Shown here one piece after another: positions 1 through 10,960 of a stretch of DNA of 64,000 bases; position 1 is the first letter of the stretch, and every line of letters begins with the position of its first letter. Made by a program: the position numbers and the translations under genes. The DNA is from Dendrobium chrysotoxum (Eukaryota > Streptophyta > Magnoliopsida > Asparagales > Orchidaceae): contig CM034315.1 of assembly GCA_019925795.1 (NCBI GenBank), positions 11,954,200 through 12,018,199 of the forward strand, read 5' to 3'. Under the pieces are notes generated by a model. It was not told where the DNA came from, ran no database searches, and worked only from the letters and a program-made list of their open reading frames with translations.

Positions 1-366
1 AATATTTATCTTCCTATGAATCATAATATCTATTAATTCATTAATTTTCCTACAAGGGAACCTATATTCCAAGTTCCTATCCTAATTTTAGTTTCATGGA
101 CTAGCTTCTTTGCCCACATCCGTTCTTGATGTGGAAACCCTTGCCTATTTAACACTGCACCCGGGCGGCGGTGCAGCGGCCCTTGCACACTTATCGCTGT
201 ATTCAGGCCATACAGCACGTCGCTTCCAAGGGACGCCCTAGCATTAACACAATTTCTTAAAAGATTCATGTCATTATTATTCGACAAGTTTTACGCTGGC
301 TGTCGACTACCTAACGCAACCCTCCACTTTTCTCATCCAGGACTTGGGACCTGGCAACGACAGTGT
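1..366 (-). mobile_element. RTE-clade LINE, 5' end (leaves window at left)
   Basis: Minus-strand reading gives a LINE 5' leader, then a frame ending in RIGTWNIGSLVGKLMN, the usual start of the apurinic endonuclease domain in plant RTE-type LINEs. The same leader and frame occur at 6286-6600 (plus) and the leader alone at 20411-20530 (plus), so the 5' end can be set near 366 by comparing three copies. The rest of the element lies beyond the left edge. The 5' end sits directly against copia protease sequence, so the LINE appears to have inserted into the copia element. The frame before the endonuclease is open for about 84 codons here, better preserved than in the 6.3-kb copy. Confidence 0.8.
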
Positions 367-374
367 TACTCCTT

Positions 375-1945
375 GCCCAAGTGATAAGAAAATCATCACT
401 GCTGATGGTTCTCTTGCTATAGTAAAAGGCTAAGGAGACATATCATTATCCCCTTCCCTTACTCTAAAAAATGTGCTTCATATACCTCAATTATCCATAA
501 ACCTCATATCTATACAAAAACCTAGCAGTGACTATAATTATCAAGCACTTTTTAACCCTACCTATTGCTTATTTCAGGATCAGGGATCGGGGAAGAAGAT
601 TGGACTTGCTAAGGAGAGAGTAGGACTGTACTACCTGAAAGAGCTGAACAAATCTAAAAATAGTTACCCTACGTTATCCCTAGTCGACAAGAAATCCATT
701 ATCTGGCTTCATCATTATAGATTAGGATATCCATCTTTTGATATCATAAAACATATGTATCTAAATCTTTTTCAAAAATTAGAAAATGAATATTTTCATT
801 GTGAAACTTATGAGTTAGCCAAACATAAAAGAGCTTCTTTTCCAAATAAAAATAAGAGATGTAATACTCCTTTCTATCTTATCCATAGTGATATATGAGG
901 ACCCTAAAAAATCTCCAACATATCTTGGGCACGCTGGTTTGTATCGTTCATTGATGATTGCACTCGAGTCTTTTGGATCTATCTCCTCAGAAATAAATCC
1001 GACGTTAACACCATTCTTCCCATTTTTCACACCATGATCCATAATCAAATTCGGGGTAAAAATAAGAAAATTTGGCTCCGGCAATGCTAAAGTTTATTTC
1101 AACCAAACTCTATCCTCCTACTTTCAAAGTGAAGGTATCATCCATGAGTCCTCCTGCGTTCATACCCCACAATAAAATGGGGTTGCAGAAAGAAAAAATG
1201 ATCACCTTTTAGCCTCCACGTGAGCTTTCCTATTCCCCCACAATATACCCAAATCCTATTGGGGGGAAACCCTTGACTGCCACTTATCTTATAAACCGAC
1301 TACCTTCTACAGCCCTGAGACTAAAAACCCTAATGAATATTCTGTCCTCCTTTTACCCCGAGTTTCAAACTCATAATAACCTTACACCCAGAATCTTTGG
1401 GTGCACTGCCTATGTCCACATCCACAGCCACAATAGAGGAAAATTAGATCAAGAGCATTCAAATGCATCTTTGTTGGATATTCAGCCACCCAAAAAGGTT
1501 ACAAGTGTTATCATCCCCCCACAAAAAAATTCTTGTCTCAGTTGATGTTATCTTTGATGAACAAAATTCCTATTTTACCAAACCTCATCTTCAGAGGGAG
1601 ACTGAAACTGAGGAAGATGAGGAAAATGAGCTAGTCCCTCTTGACCTTCCACGTCAAACCAATCCTCTTGAAACAAATAACAGGGAAACTGAAGACAAAG
1701 CTGTCAGTAGATTTGGGAATATATATTCCAGGGGTACAAATCCAAACTGTGCTCCGAAGCAGACCCAAGAATCTGAACCATCTCCTGAAATCAAGATAAA
1801 TACAAATTCGCTATCTCCCTTGTACCCCATAACCAACTCTATTTTCTTCAATAATTTTTCATCCTCACAGAAAAACTTTCTCGTTACACTAGAAAATATT
1901 CATATTCCTAATAATGTTTTTGAGGCCTTATCTTATAAAAATTGA
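375..1945 (+). pseudogene. Copia protease tail, GAG-pre-integrase and integrase (broken)
   Basis: Conceptual translation in shifting frames shows ADGSLAIVKG and LKNVLHIPQLSINLISIQK (protease to pre-integrase linker), then IWLHHYRLGYPSF and HCETYELAKHKRASFP (zinc-binding H and C residues), then FIDDCTRVFWIYLLRNKSD (first integrase Asp) and NGVAERKN (integrase Glu). YLINRLPSTAL and a GYSATQKGYKCYHPP region mark the integrase C-terminus. The enzyme would insert element cDNA into host DNA. Stops replace expected Trp (898), Gln (about 1172) and Arg (about 1219), and the frame shifts near 1084 and 1270. The stretch 1546-1945 is the hydrophilic linker before reverse transcriptase. Confidence 0.85.
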
Positions 1946-1951
1946 AAAAAT

Positions 1952-2660
1952 GTCATGAAAGATGAAATGCAAGCTCTAGAAAAGAACACGTGGGAAATCA
2001 TTAACATTCCGAAAGGAAAAAAATCCGTCGGCTGTAAATGGGTGTTCTCTGTAAAGTACAAAGTTGATGGTACACTGGAAAGGTACAAAGCAAGACTAGT
2101 GGCAAAAGGGTATACTCAAACATATGGCATTAACTACCAGGAAACCTGTGCACCTATTGCCAAAATGAACCCTGTCAAGATCCTACTCTCATTAGCAGCT
2201 AAGTACAATTGGCATCTGGAACAACTAGATGTAAAATATGCATTCCTACATGGGGACTTGAAGGAAGAGATATTTATGGAGATACCACCAGGATTTAAGG
2301 AAAAATCTGGAGGTGACAAGGTTTGCAGGTTAAGAAAAGCTCTAAATGGGCTAAAACAATCACCAAGGGCCTAGTTTGGAAGATTCTCAAAATTCATGCT
2401 TCTAAATGGATATCGATATAGTCAAGAGAATCATACATTATTCATTAAACACTCAAACTCAGAGGGAGTCACAATATTATTAGTGTATGTGAATGATATT
2501 ATCTTAATTGGAAATAACGAAGAGGAGAATGTTAGTTTAAGGAAAAGTCTTATCAAGGAATTTGACATCAAAAAATTTGGTAGACTAAAATACTTTCTCG
2601 GAACCACTCCAGCAAAAGAATCTTCATTTCACAATAAAAATACATTAAAGATCTTCTAAG
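1952..2660 (+). pseudogene. Copia reverse transcriptase (broken)
   Basis: The frame starts MKDEMQALEKNTWEIINI and continues with CKWVFSVKYKVDGTLERYKA and RLVAKGYTQTYGINYQETCA, the hallmark N-terminal reverse-transcriptase block of plant copia elements. LDVKYAFLHGDLKEEIFMEI carries the first catalytic Asp region. The catalytic YVDD motif reads YVND near 2488-2502, so one metal-binding Asp is lost by a single G-to-A change. A Trp codon is TAG at 2372-2374 (expected RAWF). The protein would copy element RNA into DNA, but this copy cannot. The frame is lost after LKYFLGTT near 2660. Confidence 0.9.
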
Positions 2661-2904
2661 GGAAACAAGTAAATTAGCTTGTAAACCTGCACCAACACCA
2701 GTAGAACCAAATATTAAACTGGGGGAAGCTTAAGAAGATCTAGATGTAGATAAAGGGGTTTACCAAAGACTTATAGGGAAATTGATTTACCTTTCCCATA
2801 CCAAACCAGATATAGCATTTGTTGTAAGCATGGTCAGTCAGTTTATACAGCGGTAAACAGGATATTGCACTACCTTAAAGGAAACCCAGGGAAAGGGATT
2901 CTCC

Positions 2905-3399
2905 TTAGAAGAGATAACCCTAGAAGCATACACTGATGCTGATTATACAGGATCACCGGTAGATAGAAGATCTACCTCTGGATACTGCACATTTCTTGGA
3001 GAAAACCTAGTTACATGGAGAAGCAATAAACAAAATGTGGTGGCAAGATCCAGTGCAGAAACATAATATAGAGCTATAGCTTTAGGAATATGTGAGTTAC
3101 TATGGATCAAGATGATTCTAGAAGACCTAAGGATCAAGTGGGATAATCCTATGAAGCTATACTGTGACAACAAATCAGCAATCAGCATAGCCCACAATCC
3201 AGTCCAACATGACAGGACCAAGCACATAGAAGTAGATCGACATTTTATGAAAGAGAAATTAGACAATGGTCTAATATGTATCAACCATGTACCATCGAAA
3301 GATCAACTCGCAGATATCCTCACCAAAGGACTGGACAGCTTTGCCTTTATCAGAATGATTTCCAAGCTAGGAATGACAGATCTATACTCCCCAGCTTGA
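2905..3399 (+). pseudogene. Copia RNase H domain (broken)
   Basis: Translation gives AYTDADYTGSPVDRRSTSGY, VARSSAET, YRAIALGICELLWIKMILED and LYCDNKSAISIAHNPVQHDR, then HVPSKDQLADILTKGL. These are the conserved RNase H blocks at the C-terminus of plant copia polyproteins, with the catalytic Asp, Glu and Asp positions recognisable. One stop interrupts it near 3063 (AET-stop-YRA). The frame then stays open to the natural stop at 3397-3399, which lies just before the polypurine tract and LTR, as expected. Confidence 0.88.
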
Positions 3400-3406
3400 G
3401 GGTGAG

Positions 3407-3645
3407 TGTTAAATCTCAGCCTCTCATTCTCATGCTAATCCCACCACTACAAGGAGAGATCCATGGGAAGCTCGCCATAATCATGTTGAACACCTTCCAT
3501 AGATGTGCAGCCGATTTAGGAAGAGTTATATTTCATTATTCTGTAGTTATTTGTTTCCTTATTAAACATCTTGTATATATCTATAAATAGGATCGTAGTG
3601 TATAATAAAATTCAAGTTTTTCCCTCTCAACTCCTGATTTTCACA
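3407..3645 (+). repeat. Copia 3' LTR with adjacent polypurine tract
   Basis: The LTR begins TGTTAAATC right after the purine-rich GAGGGTGAG at the polyprotein stop, and ends ...TTTTCACA at 3645, giving TG...CA termini. Inside are a TATA-like TATAAATAGG near 3580-3592 and an AATAAA-type signal near 3602. Its length of 239 bp suits a short copia LTR. The partner 5' LTR and the target duplication cannot be checked in this window. Confidence 0.75.
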
Positions 3646-3660
3646 GTTTGGAAGTGATTG

Positions 3661-3676
3661 TGTTTAGTAAGAGTTA
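3661..3676. repeat. 16-bp LINE target-site duplication, left copy
   Basis: TGTTTAGTAAGAGTTA occurs here and again, identical, at 4758-4773, flanking the LINE at 3677-4757. It is the footprint of target-primed reverse transcription. Confidence 0.95.
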
Positions 3677-4757
3677 CAACAACAACAACATCAAGCATTT
3701 GTCCCACTACATGGGGTTGGCTACATGAATCCTTTTTCTCCATTGTGTCCTGTTAAAAGTCAAATTCTCATTTAAATCTAATAAAGAAAGATCATTTCTA
3801 ATATTTTCTAACCAAGTCTTTTTAGGTCTACCTCTACCTTTCTTAACATAAGTCAAATCTAATATATCTACTTTCCTAACCGAGTCATCGGAAAGCCGTC
3901 GTTTTATGTGACCAAACCATCTAAGGTGACTCTCTCTAATCTTATCTCCACTGGAGCTACTCCAATCTTTTCACGTATATACTCATTTCGTATCCTATTT
4001 CTAAGGGTAAAGCCACTCATCCACCTGAGCATCCTCATCTCTGCAACACTTAACTTAGTATTATGCTTCTCTTTTAATGGCCAACATTCGACACCATAAA
4101 GCATTGCAGGTCTCACCACCATCTTATAGAATTTTCCCTTAAGTTTGAGGGGAACTTTTCTATCACACAACAAGCCCGATGCATTCCTCCACTTCAACCA
4201 TCCAACTAGAATTCTACTGATAATATCCCCATCTATTTCACCATCACTCTAAACAATAGATCCAAGATATCTAAAATATATATTTTTATTAATGCCTTGA
4301 TCACCCAAAGTCACAATCCCCTCATTAGGTCTATTACTACTAAAATTATACTCCACATATTCCGTTTTAGATCTACTCAAGCGAAAAACCTTTAGACTCT
4401 AAGGTTGACCTCCATAATTCAAGTTTACCTTCAACTCCCGCTCTAGTCTTATCAATAAGAAGAATATCATCAGCAAAAAGCATACACCAAGGTACATCCT
4501 CTTGCAAATGTCTAGTGAGAACATCCATGACTAAAGCAAAAAGATATGGGCTTAAGGCTGATCCTTGATGTAATCTAACCGAAATAGGACAATACTTGAT
4601 CAAACGACCTTGTGTTTGAACACAAGTAATAGCTTGCATACATATCTTTAATGATTTGAATATAAGCATTATTAACTCCTTTCTTTTCAAGAACTCTCCA
4701 TAACACTTCTCTTGGAACTTTATCATATGCTTTCTCCAAATCAATAAATATCATATA
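3677..4757 (-). mobile_element. 5'-truncated RTE-clade LINE (RT C-terminal half and tail)
   Basis: On the minus strand the frame SVRLHQGSALSPYLFALVMD, then FADDILLIDKTRAGVEGK (intact FADD catalytic box), then MRMLRWMSGFTLRNRIRNEY and KIGVAPVE is the C-terminal half of an RTE-type endonuclease-reverse transcriptase. The element ends in a short TTG-repeat tail on the minus strand (plus-strand ACAACAACAACAAC near 3675-3690), typical of RTE elements rather than a poly-A tail. A perfect 16-bp duplication flanks it. It is 5'-truncated: about 1.08 kb of an expected 3.2 kb. At least two frame breaks separate the open blocks at 4744-4373 and 4197-3904. Confidence 0.92.
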
Positions 4758-4773
4758 TGTTTAGTAAGAGTTA

Positions 4774-5791
4774 AAACAACCTAAATTGGCGTCAAGTGCA
4801 TGAAATTCAATTGTTACTTTCTTGATATCATTTTCATCATTAATTTCAAATAGAAGGTTAGTCTTGTCATTTTGAATTATTTTCCATCACACTCTTGATG
4901 TGTACATTGATAGTTCGTATCTTGTGAATTTTGAGTGTTGGTTGCATGATTTTCTGTATCGCGTATTTGATCTACATTAGAAGTGCTAGCGCATAAAATT
5001 TCATAGGTCAACTAGGTCTCAAATCTTAAGGTTGAATAAAAATGTCTTTTAGAAAAATAGTATAATATTATAATTAATTAAAAGAACAACAAAAAATGCA
5101 ATTTAAATAAAATCAAATTGACAATGAATCTAAATAATGTCAGCACAACTGTCTAAAGATTAGAATTATATTCTTAGTTTTAATTAGAGGCATGATCCAC
5201 TAATGTTTTCCAATTGGGTAAATATTCTACATAAATTCTTTTGAAGGAATAAAATATACCGTCGCCAAAAAGATGAATTTGCTTAAACAAAATGAATAGG
5301 ATTGATACAAAAATTCTAGCGAAGTGTTGCAAACAAAACCTATATAAGTTGATATGTGTAACATAAATTTAAGGGAAAATATTTGACATACTTCAATTAT
5401 AGAGATCAATCACATGACCAATTTAAGAAATTTAAATAAAGTAGTAAACTGTATTTGAATACCATTTATAGGTAAGATTTTTTGTATCCACATTTATTTT
5501 CCTAAAAAAATATTATATTATTAATATTAAATTTAGTAAAAGTTTTAACAATAAATTATGCATAAATTAATCTACAATCTCCAATGATAAAAGATGAGAC
5601 ATCACAAAACTTTAGAGTTTGAAGAAATTACAATTATCCATCTATTAGCATTATTGTACTTCAATTTAATACTTCTAAGGAAAATTCTTATGTGCCTCAC
5701 CTGAGGTCTAAAAACACACCAATATGAGTGTTATGTATGACTAAATTTGATTAACTTGAAAAAATTATAGTTCATGAATATCATGAATCAG

Positions 5792-5857
<66 letters not shown>

Positions 5858-6285
5858 GTTACAGAGTGATCTTATATCTAATTTTGCTTTAAAATCCATA
5901 TTAAAATATGCAATATAGTATTGTTCAACAATTTGAACCTAAAATTAGGAGTGTGCATGGGTAGGTTAAAATCTAAAAACCAAACCAAATCGAACCTACC
6001 TGGTTGATTTGGCCCTGTTTATTAAAGAGACCAGTTATTTTGGGTTGGGAGTAAGGGTTATTTGAATTAAGGTTAATATTTCAATTTTAAAATAAAAAAA
6101 TTGGGTTTAATTGATATCAATTTTAATGGTGTTTCTTTATTTCTTGACTTGTATATTCATAAAAAGTGTCTTATTGATGAAATCAAACTAGATCAACATA
6201 TACATAAACTTATTCACGTAAATTCCTTTCATAATAATTAATCTTAAAATAATTTGGATTTATCTTCTTTATAGAAGTTTATAAT
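4774..6285. other. AT-rich intergenic DNA, no gene seen
   Basis: No convincing coding sequence. It holds the AAT microsatellite at 5792-5855. Near 5950-6060 a GTGTGCATGGGTAGG segment with CCAAACCAAA-type sequence resembles a widespread degenerate plant repeat, but no ends can be set. Confidence 0.6.
5792..5855. repeat. (AAT)n microsatellite, about 21 units
   Basis: Uninterrupted ATA/AAT triplets over about 63 bp. Confidence 0.97.
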
Positions 6286-6367
6286 CAAACACTGCTGTTG
6301 CCAAGTCCGAAGTCCTGGATGAAAAAAGTGGAGGTTTGCGTTAGGTAGTTGACAGCCAGTGTAAAAT

Positions 6368-9280
6368 TTGTCGAATAATTATGACATGAATTATTTAATA
6401 CATTGTGTTAATGCAAGGGCATTCCCTAAAAGCGATGTGCTATATGACCTGAATACAGCGAGAAGTGTGCAATGGTCGTTGTACTGGTGCCCGAATGTAG
6501 TGTTAAATAAGCAAGGATTCCCACGTCATGGACGAATATGGGAAAAGAAGTTAGGATAGGAACTTGTAATATAGATTCTCTTACAGAAAAATTAATGAAA
6601 TTAATAAATATTATGATTTATAAAAAGATAAATATTCTATGCATTCATGAAACTAAATAAGTTGGAGAGAATGCTAAAGAGATTGATAGTTTAGGATTCA
6701 AATTATGATATTCAAGTAGGAGTCATACTAGAAATGATGTAGGTGTGATTATAGATATGAGTTTTCAAGGATAATATTGTAGAAATTAATAGAACTGGAG
6801 ATATAATTATAGTGTTAAAGAATGTTGTTGATACTAAGATTATTAATATTATAAATGTTTATGCTTCGCAAATAGGTTTAGATATGTGTTCAAAATTAAA
6901 ATTTTGAAATGACATGGAAGAATTAATACGAATGATACCTTTTGAAAAAAAAATTTATTGGAGGAAATTTAAATAGACATGTTCGCAGATAAATAAAAAA
7001 TTTTAAAACCATTCATGATGGATATGAATTTAGAGTGACTAATAAAGATAGTAAGACTATGATAACTCTAGCTTATGATTTTGTAATTGCTAATACCTTA
7101 TTTAAGAAAAAAGAAGAGCATCTCATTACCTATAAAAATGGATATAGTAAAACACAGATTAATTATTTTTTTATAAGAAAAATTAATTGTTTAGATTGCA
7201 AAAATTATAAAGTTATTATGAGTGAAAGTTTTTCTAGTATCGCTTATTAATTTGTGCAATCTAAATGGGGAATAGTAGATGAAGAGAAAGAATATAAAAA
7301 ATAAAGTAAAATGTTATCCTAAGATTAGATGGGGGCATTTAAAAAATACTAACAAAAATATTTTTAGAGTAAGATTTAAGATATTAGTATTTTGCTTGTA
7401 TATGATGAAGCTAATATTATGTAGGAAAAATGGAGCTAGTGATATTAAGAATTTTGCAAAATATGTGCTTAAAGTATCAACAGAAAAATTCATATTACTA
7501 AAAATAGTTAGTGATGGAATCAAAATGTACAAGAAAATATAAAATATAAGAATCTTTCTTATAAAAATTGGTTTAGATGCAAAAGCACGAAAAATTGAGA
7601 AAGATATAAATGGGCCTATAAGGAGTCTAAGAAAGCAATTTGTGATGCTAAGAATTTAATTTTTAATGATTTAAATAATAGATTAGATGCTAAGAAGAGC
7701 GAAAGATATATGTATAAATTAGTCAAACAAAGAGGTACAAGAAGTAATGATTTAGTTCAAGAGAAGTGTATTAAAGATGGAGATCAAAAAGTGTTTTTAT
7801 TAGAAGATAATATTCAACATTAGTGGAAAAGATATTTCAATAAACTTTTTAATAAAAATTATGAGAATATGATTGACTTTAGTGATCTCAACATCCTAAA
7901 TGTAAATAGAGATTTTTGTTTTTATCATCGTATTAGTAAATCAAAGTTATAGAGGCTTTAAAGAAAATGAAGTATGGAAAAACTATTGCATTTAATGATA
8001 TTCCAATAGAGATGTGGAAATATTTAGGAGATGAAAGAATTTCTTGGCTTACGAAATATTTTAATATTATTTTGAAAACTAAAAGATGTCAGATAAGTGG
8101 AGAAATAGTGTGTTGGTTTCTATTTTTAAGAATAAAGGTGTGCGCAGTGTGAATTATAGAGGAATTAAGTTAATGTTTCATACATTAAAACTATGGGACA
8201 GAGTTATTGAGTATAAGCTATAATGTGATACTAATGTTTCTCAAAATCAAATTGGATTCATGCAAGAAAGATCTACTATGGAAGCTATACATTTATTGAG
8301 AAGTGTGATGGAGAAGTATAGGGAGAATGAGGATATTCATATGCTAATTATTGATGTAAAGAAAGTATATGATAAAATTCTAAGAGAGATGCTCTAGAAA
8401 GTTCTAGAAAAAAAAAAATGAGTTAATAATGCTTATATTCAATTCATTAAGGATATGAATGCAAGTATTGTTACTTGTGTTCAAACATAAGGTGATTTGA
8501 TCATGTATTTTTCTATTTCAGTTGGATTACACCAAGAATTGCCTTTAAGCCCGAACTTTTTGCTTTAGTCATGAATGTTCTTACTAGACATTTGCAAGAG
8601 GATGTATCATGGTGTGCGCTTTTTGCTAATGATATTCTTCATGTTGATAAGACTAGAGTTGAAGGAAAACTTGAATTATGGAGGTCAACCTTAGAGTCTA
8701 AAGATTTTCGTTTGAGTAGATCTAAAACTGAATAAATGAAGTGTAATTTTAGTAGTAATATATCTAGTGGAGAGATTGTGATGTTGGGTGATCAAGTCAT
8801 TAAAAAGAGTACATGTTTTAGATATCTCTGGTCTATTGTTCAAAGTGATGGTGAAATAAATAAGGATATTATTAGTATAATTCAAGCTGGATGATTGAAG
8901 TGGAGGAATGCATTGGGGTTATTGTATGATAGAAAAGTACCCCTCAAACTTAAAGGGAAAATTCTATAAGATGGTGGAGAGACCTGCAATGCTTTTTGAG
9001 TAGAATGTTAGTCCTTCAAAGAGAAACATAAAATTAAGTTAAGTGTTGTAGAGATGAGAATGCTCAAGTGGATGAGTGGCTTTACACTTAGAGACAAAAT
9101 GCGAAACAAGTATATACGTGATAAGGTTGGAGTAGCTCCCGTGGCCGATACGATTAGAGAGAGTCGACTTAAATGGTTTAGTCACATAAAATGTTGGCCT
9201 TGCGATGACCCAGTTTGGAAAGTAGATGCATTAGATTTTGACTATGTTAAGAAAAGTAGAGGTAGACCTAAAAAGACTTG
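6368..9280 (+). pseudogene. Endonuclease-reverse transcriptase of the LINE (many stops)
   Basis: The N-terminal frame (CVNARAFPKSDVLYDLNTA) is followed by degenerate endonuclease sequence to about 7250, then a reverse transcriptase from about 7950 (MKYGKTIAFNDIPIEMWKYL). The palm motif near 8618-8650 reads FANDILHVD instead of FADDILLID, so a catalytic Asp is lost. The C-terminal block MRMLKWMSGFTLRDKMRNKY and KVGVAPVADTIRESRLKWF at 9054-9190 is well preserved. The longest open block inside is under 100 codons. The intact protein would nick target DNA and prime reverse transcription there. This copy is dead. Confidence 0.88.
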
Positions 9281-9395
9281 GGTTTTATTTGGGGCAGCTT
9301 TCTTACTGCTTTCTAAAATAGCTTTTTAGTACAAAAATTTATTGAACTAAAACATTGCTTTAGAAAGCAGTAAGAAAGTTGTCTCAAATGAAGTC
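9281..9395. mobile_element. 115-bp Tourist-like MITE inside the LINE 3' end
   Basis: The LINE at 3677-4757 (minus) reads continuously from the AAAAAGACTTGG block into TTAGAAA, but here 115 bp interrupts that junction. The insert has inverted ends: GGTTTTATTTGGGGCAGCTT at the left, and the reverse complement of the right end reads GACTTCATTTGAGACAACTT. Both continue into TTCTTACTGCTTTCTAAA. It is flanked by TTG (9278-9280) and TTA (9396-9398), a near match to the 3-bp TTA/TAA duplication of PIF/Harbinger-type Tourist elements. Related copies lie at 21990-22116 and 61317-61604. Confidence 0.88.
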
Positions 9396-9538
9396 TTAGT
9401 TAGAAAGTATTAGAAATGACTTTAATTTATTAAATTTGAATGAGAATTTAACTCTTAAAATGATATAATAGAGAAAAAGGCTCAACGTTGCCAATCCCAC
9501 AAGGTGGGATAAAGGGTTCATATTGTTGTATAGAAGTT

Positions 9539-10689
9539 ATTAATAAATATAATAAGTTGGCCTTATAATCTTATATAAATCATACACACGTGCGACTTCA
9601 ATTATGAAAACAAAACTTTATTGAACCTAACAAATATAAATTAGCTATAGTGCATTCATTAGAATGCATACAAGCATTTAGCTTACTACCCTGCAATACC
9701 CGTATCTTATTACATCATCTATAAGTCATATGCATGATTTGCATAAAATTATTTGCAAGAAGCATCCTATTAAGTACTCAAATTATGTATTTAATGTAGT
9801 TGTTGCCGAGAACAATACAAACTTCAAGCAAGTAAATAAGGCAATGGACTGTCAAAATACTGGAAGGTTTCTTTTAAAATATTTAAGAAATTAACTGCTA
9901 TAAAATATGACCATATAAAGTTATAAATAAATTGGGATGAATGCATATAAGTTGAAAATTATAAAAAATTCTAGTGCTAATCTAATTTTTAATGCATATG
10001 GTCTAAATTCATATCATAAAACATCAATCAATGCTATGAATTATTCTCTTTTTCAACTCTTCAAGTGAGTATCACGTCCAATACATTATTTGCATAACTC
10101 CTAAATATTTAGAACAATCTTATTTTATTTTCGATGATTAAATTAAGTCCACTACTGATTGTGGATGCAAAACACACCTCATAAAATGGGAAAATAGATC
10201 TATTAGTGTTGATTCACGGATATTTCTACAAAAAAAATCTAAGAGTTAAGTCAAATCTGCAGGCAACATTTTTACAAGTAGGGTAATTGATGTCTATCCA
10301 AGCGGATTTTATTTTTTATTGAATTATCAAAGGTTTATGATTATGAGATCCCCTGATTTTGCAGCTTTCCCCTATTTTGTTTGCATCCCAAGGCTAGTCC
10401 TTTGTTTATGATGTAGTACTTCTTATGTTTTCAATTCATCTATTTTCAACAGTTGCTACGGTTTTGTAGCAGGAAACAAGGGTGAGAATTTTGCAATCTA
10501 ACAATGATCACAAGTTCATGGATACGATTTATATTTGTTTTATAATTTTAAATAAGGGTATGGGGCATTTGCATAATATAGAATGAGTGGTTAAAAAATT
10601 TTCTTCAGAGGTGTAATTCTGATGAGGACATCCGGCCTTAGAGAGTTTATCAGAGACGGGGCCGACGACCTACGACCACGAACTTTTGA
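9539..10689. other. Intergenic DNA, nothing recognised
   Basis: AT-rich, with no coding frame or element boundary I can support. A short GC-richer patch near 10620-10680 (CCGGCC, GGGGCCGACGACC) may belong to the LTR-like block that follows. Confidence 0.5.
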
Positions 10690-10960
10690 TCTAGCATTTG
10701 TATTAGAATTATTATCATGATTGTATTGAGTTTATTATTGCATTTTCCATTTGTACCCTCACTTGAGGGAATAGTCATATGTAAGCCCTAAGGGCATGTT
10801 GGTCTTTTATTTTTTCCTTCATTGTATGAGGCTATTTAAAAGCCACCTCCTCTTTTGAGGCTAATGAATGAAGATTATTATAATATTTTCTGCACTTGTG
10901 TTTTCTTGGTGAGATTTGAGAGTTCTAAGAAAGAGCTTAGGTAAAGTCCTTTGGTTGAGG
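10690..10960 (+). repeat. LTR-like promoter block (solo LTR or fragment)
   Basis: A TATA-like CTATTTAAAAGCC near 10828 is followed by a CT-rich leader, then AATGAATGAAGATTATTATA and TTTTCTGCACTTGTG. This is the layout of the U3-R-U5 junction in plant copia LTRs. No second LTR, primer-binding site or target duplication was found, so the ends are approximate and it could instead be a truncated LTR. Confidence 0.4.

Larger units (their letters stand above)
367..3645 (+). mobile_element. Decayed Ty1/copia retrotransposon, 3' part with 3' LTR
   Basis: In order on the plus strand are the end of the protease region, GAG-pre-integrase, integrase, reverse transcriptase, RNase H, a polypurine tract and one LTR. 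This order (integrase before reverse transcriptase) defines Ty1/copia. The gag, 5' LTR and start of the protease are not in the window, because the LINE at 1-366 interrupts the element and the remainder must lie further left. The coding region is broken by about nine stops and several frameshifts, so it is a fossil. The lineage within copia was not resolved. Confidence 0.9.
6286..9528 (+). mobile_element. Near full-length, decayed RTE-clade LINE
   Basis: The 5' leader matches those at 1-366 (minus) and 20411 (plus). The 3' end carries the same sequence as the tail of the 3677-4757 copy and finishes in a TTGTTG-type end at 9528. Subtracting the 115-bp MITE inserted at 9281, the element is about 3.13 kb, the normal size for plant RTE LINEs with one endonuclease-RT frame. 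The flanks carry TATAGAAGTT at 6270-6279 and again at 9529-9538, a target duplication whose further bases have diverged. Copying was therefore full length, unlike the truncated copy at 3677. Confidence 0.9.
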
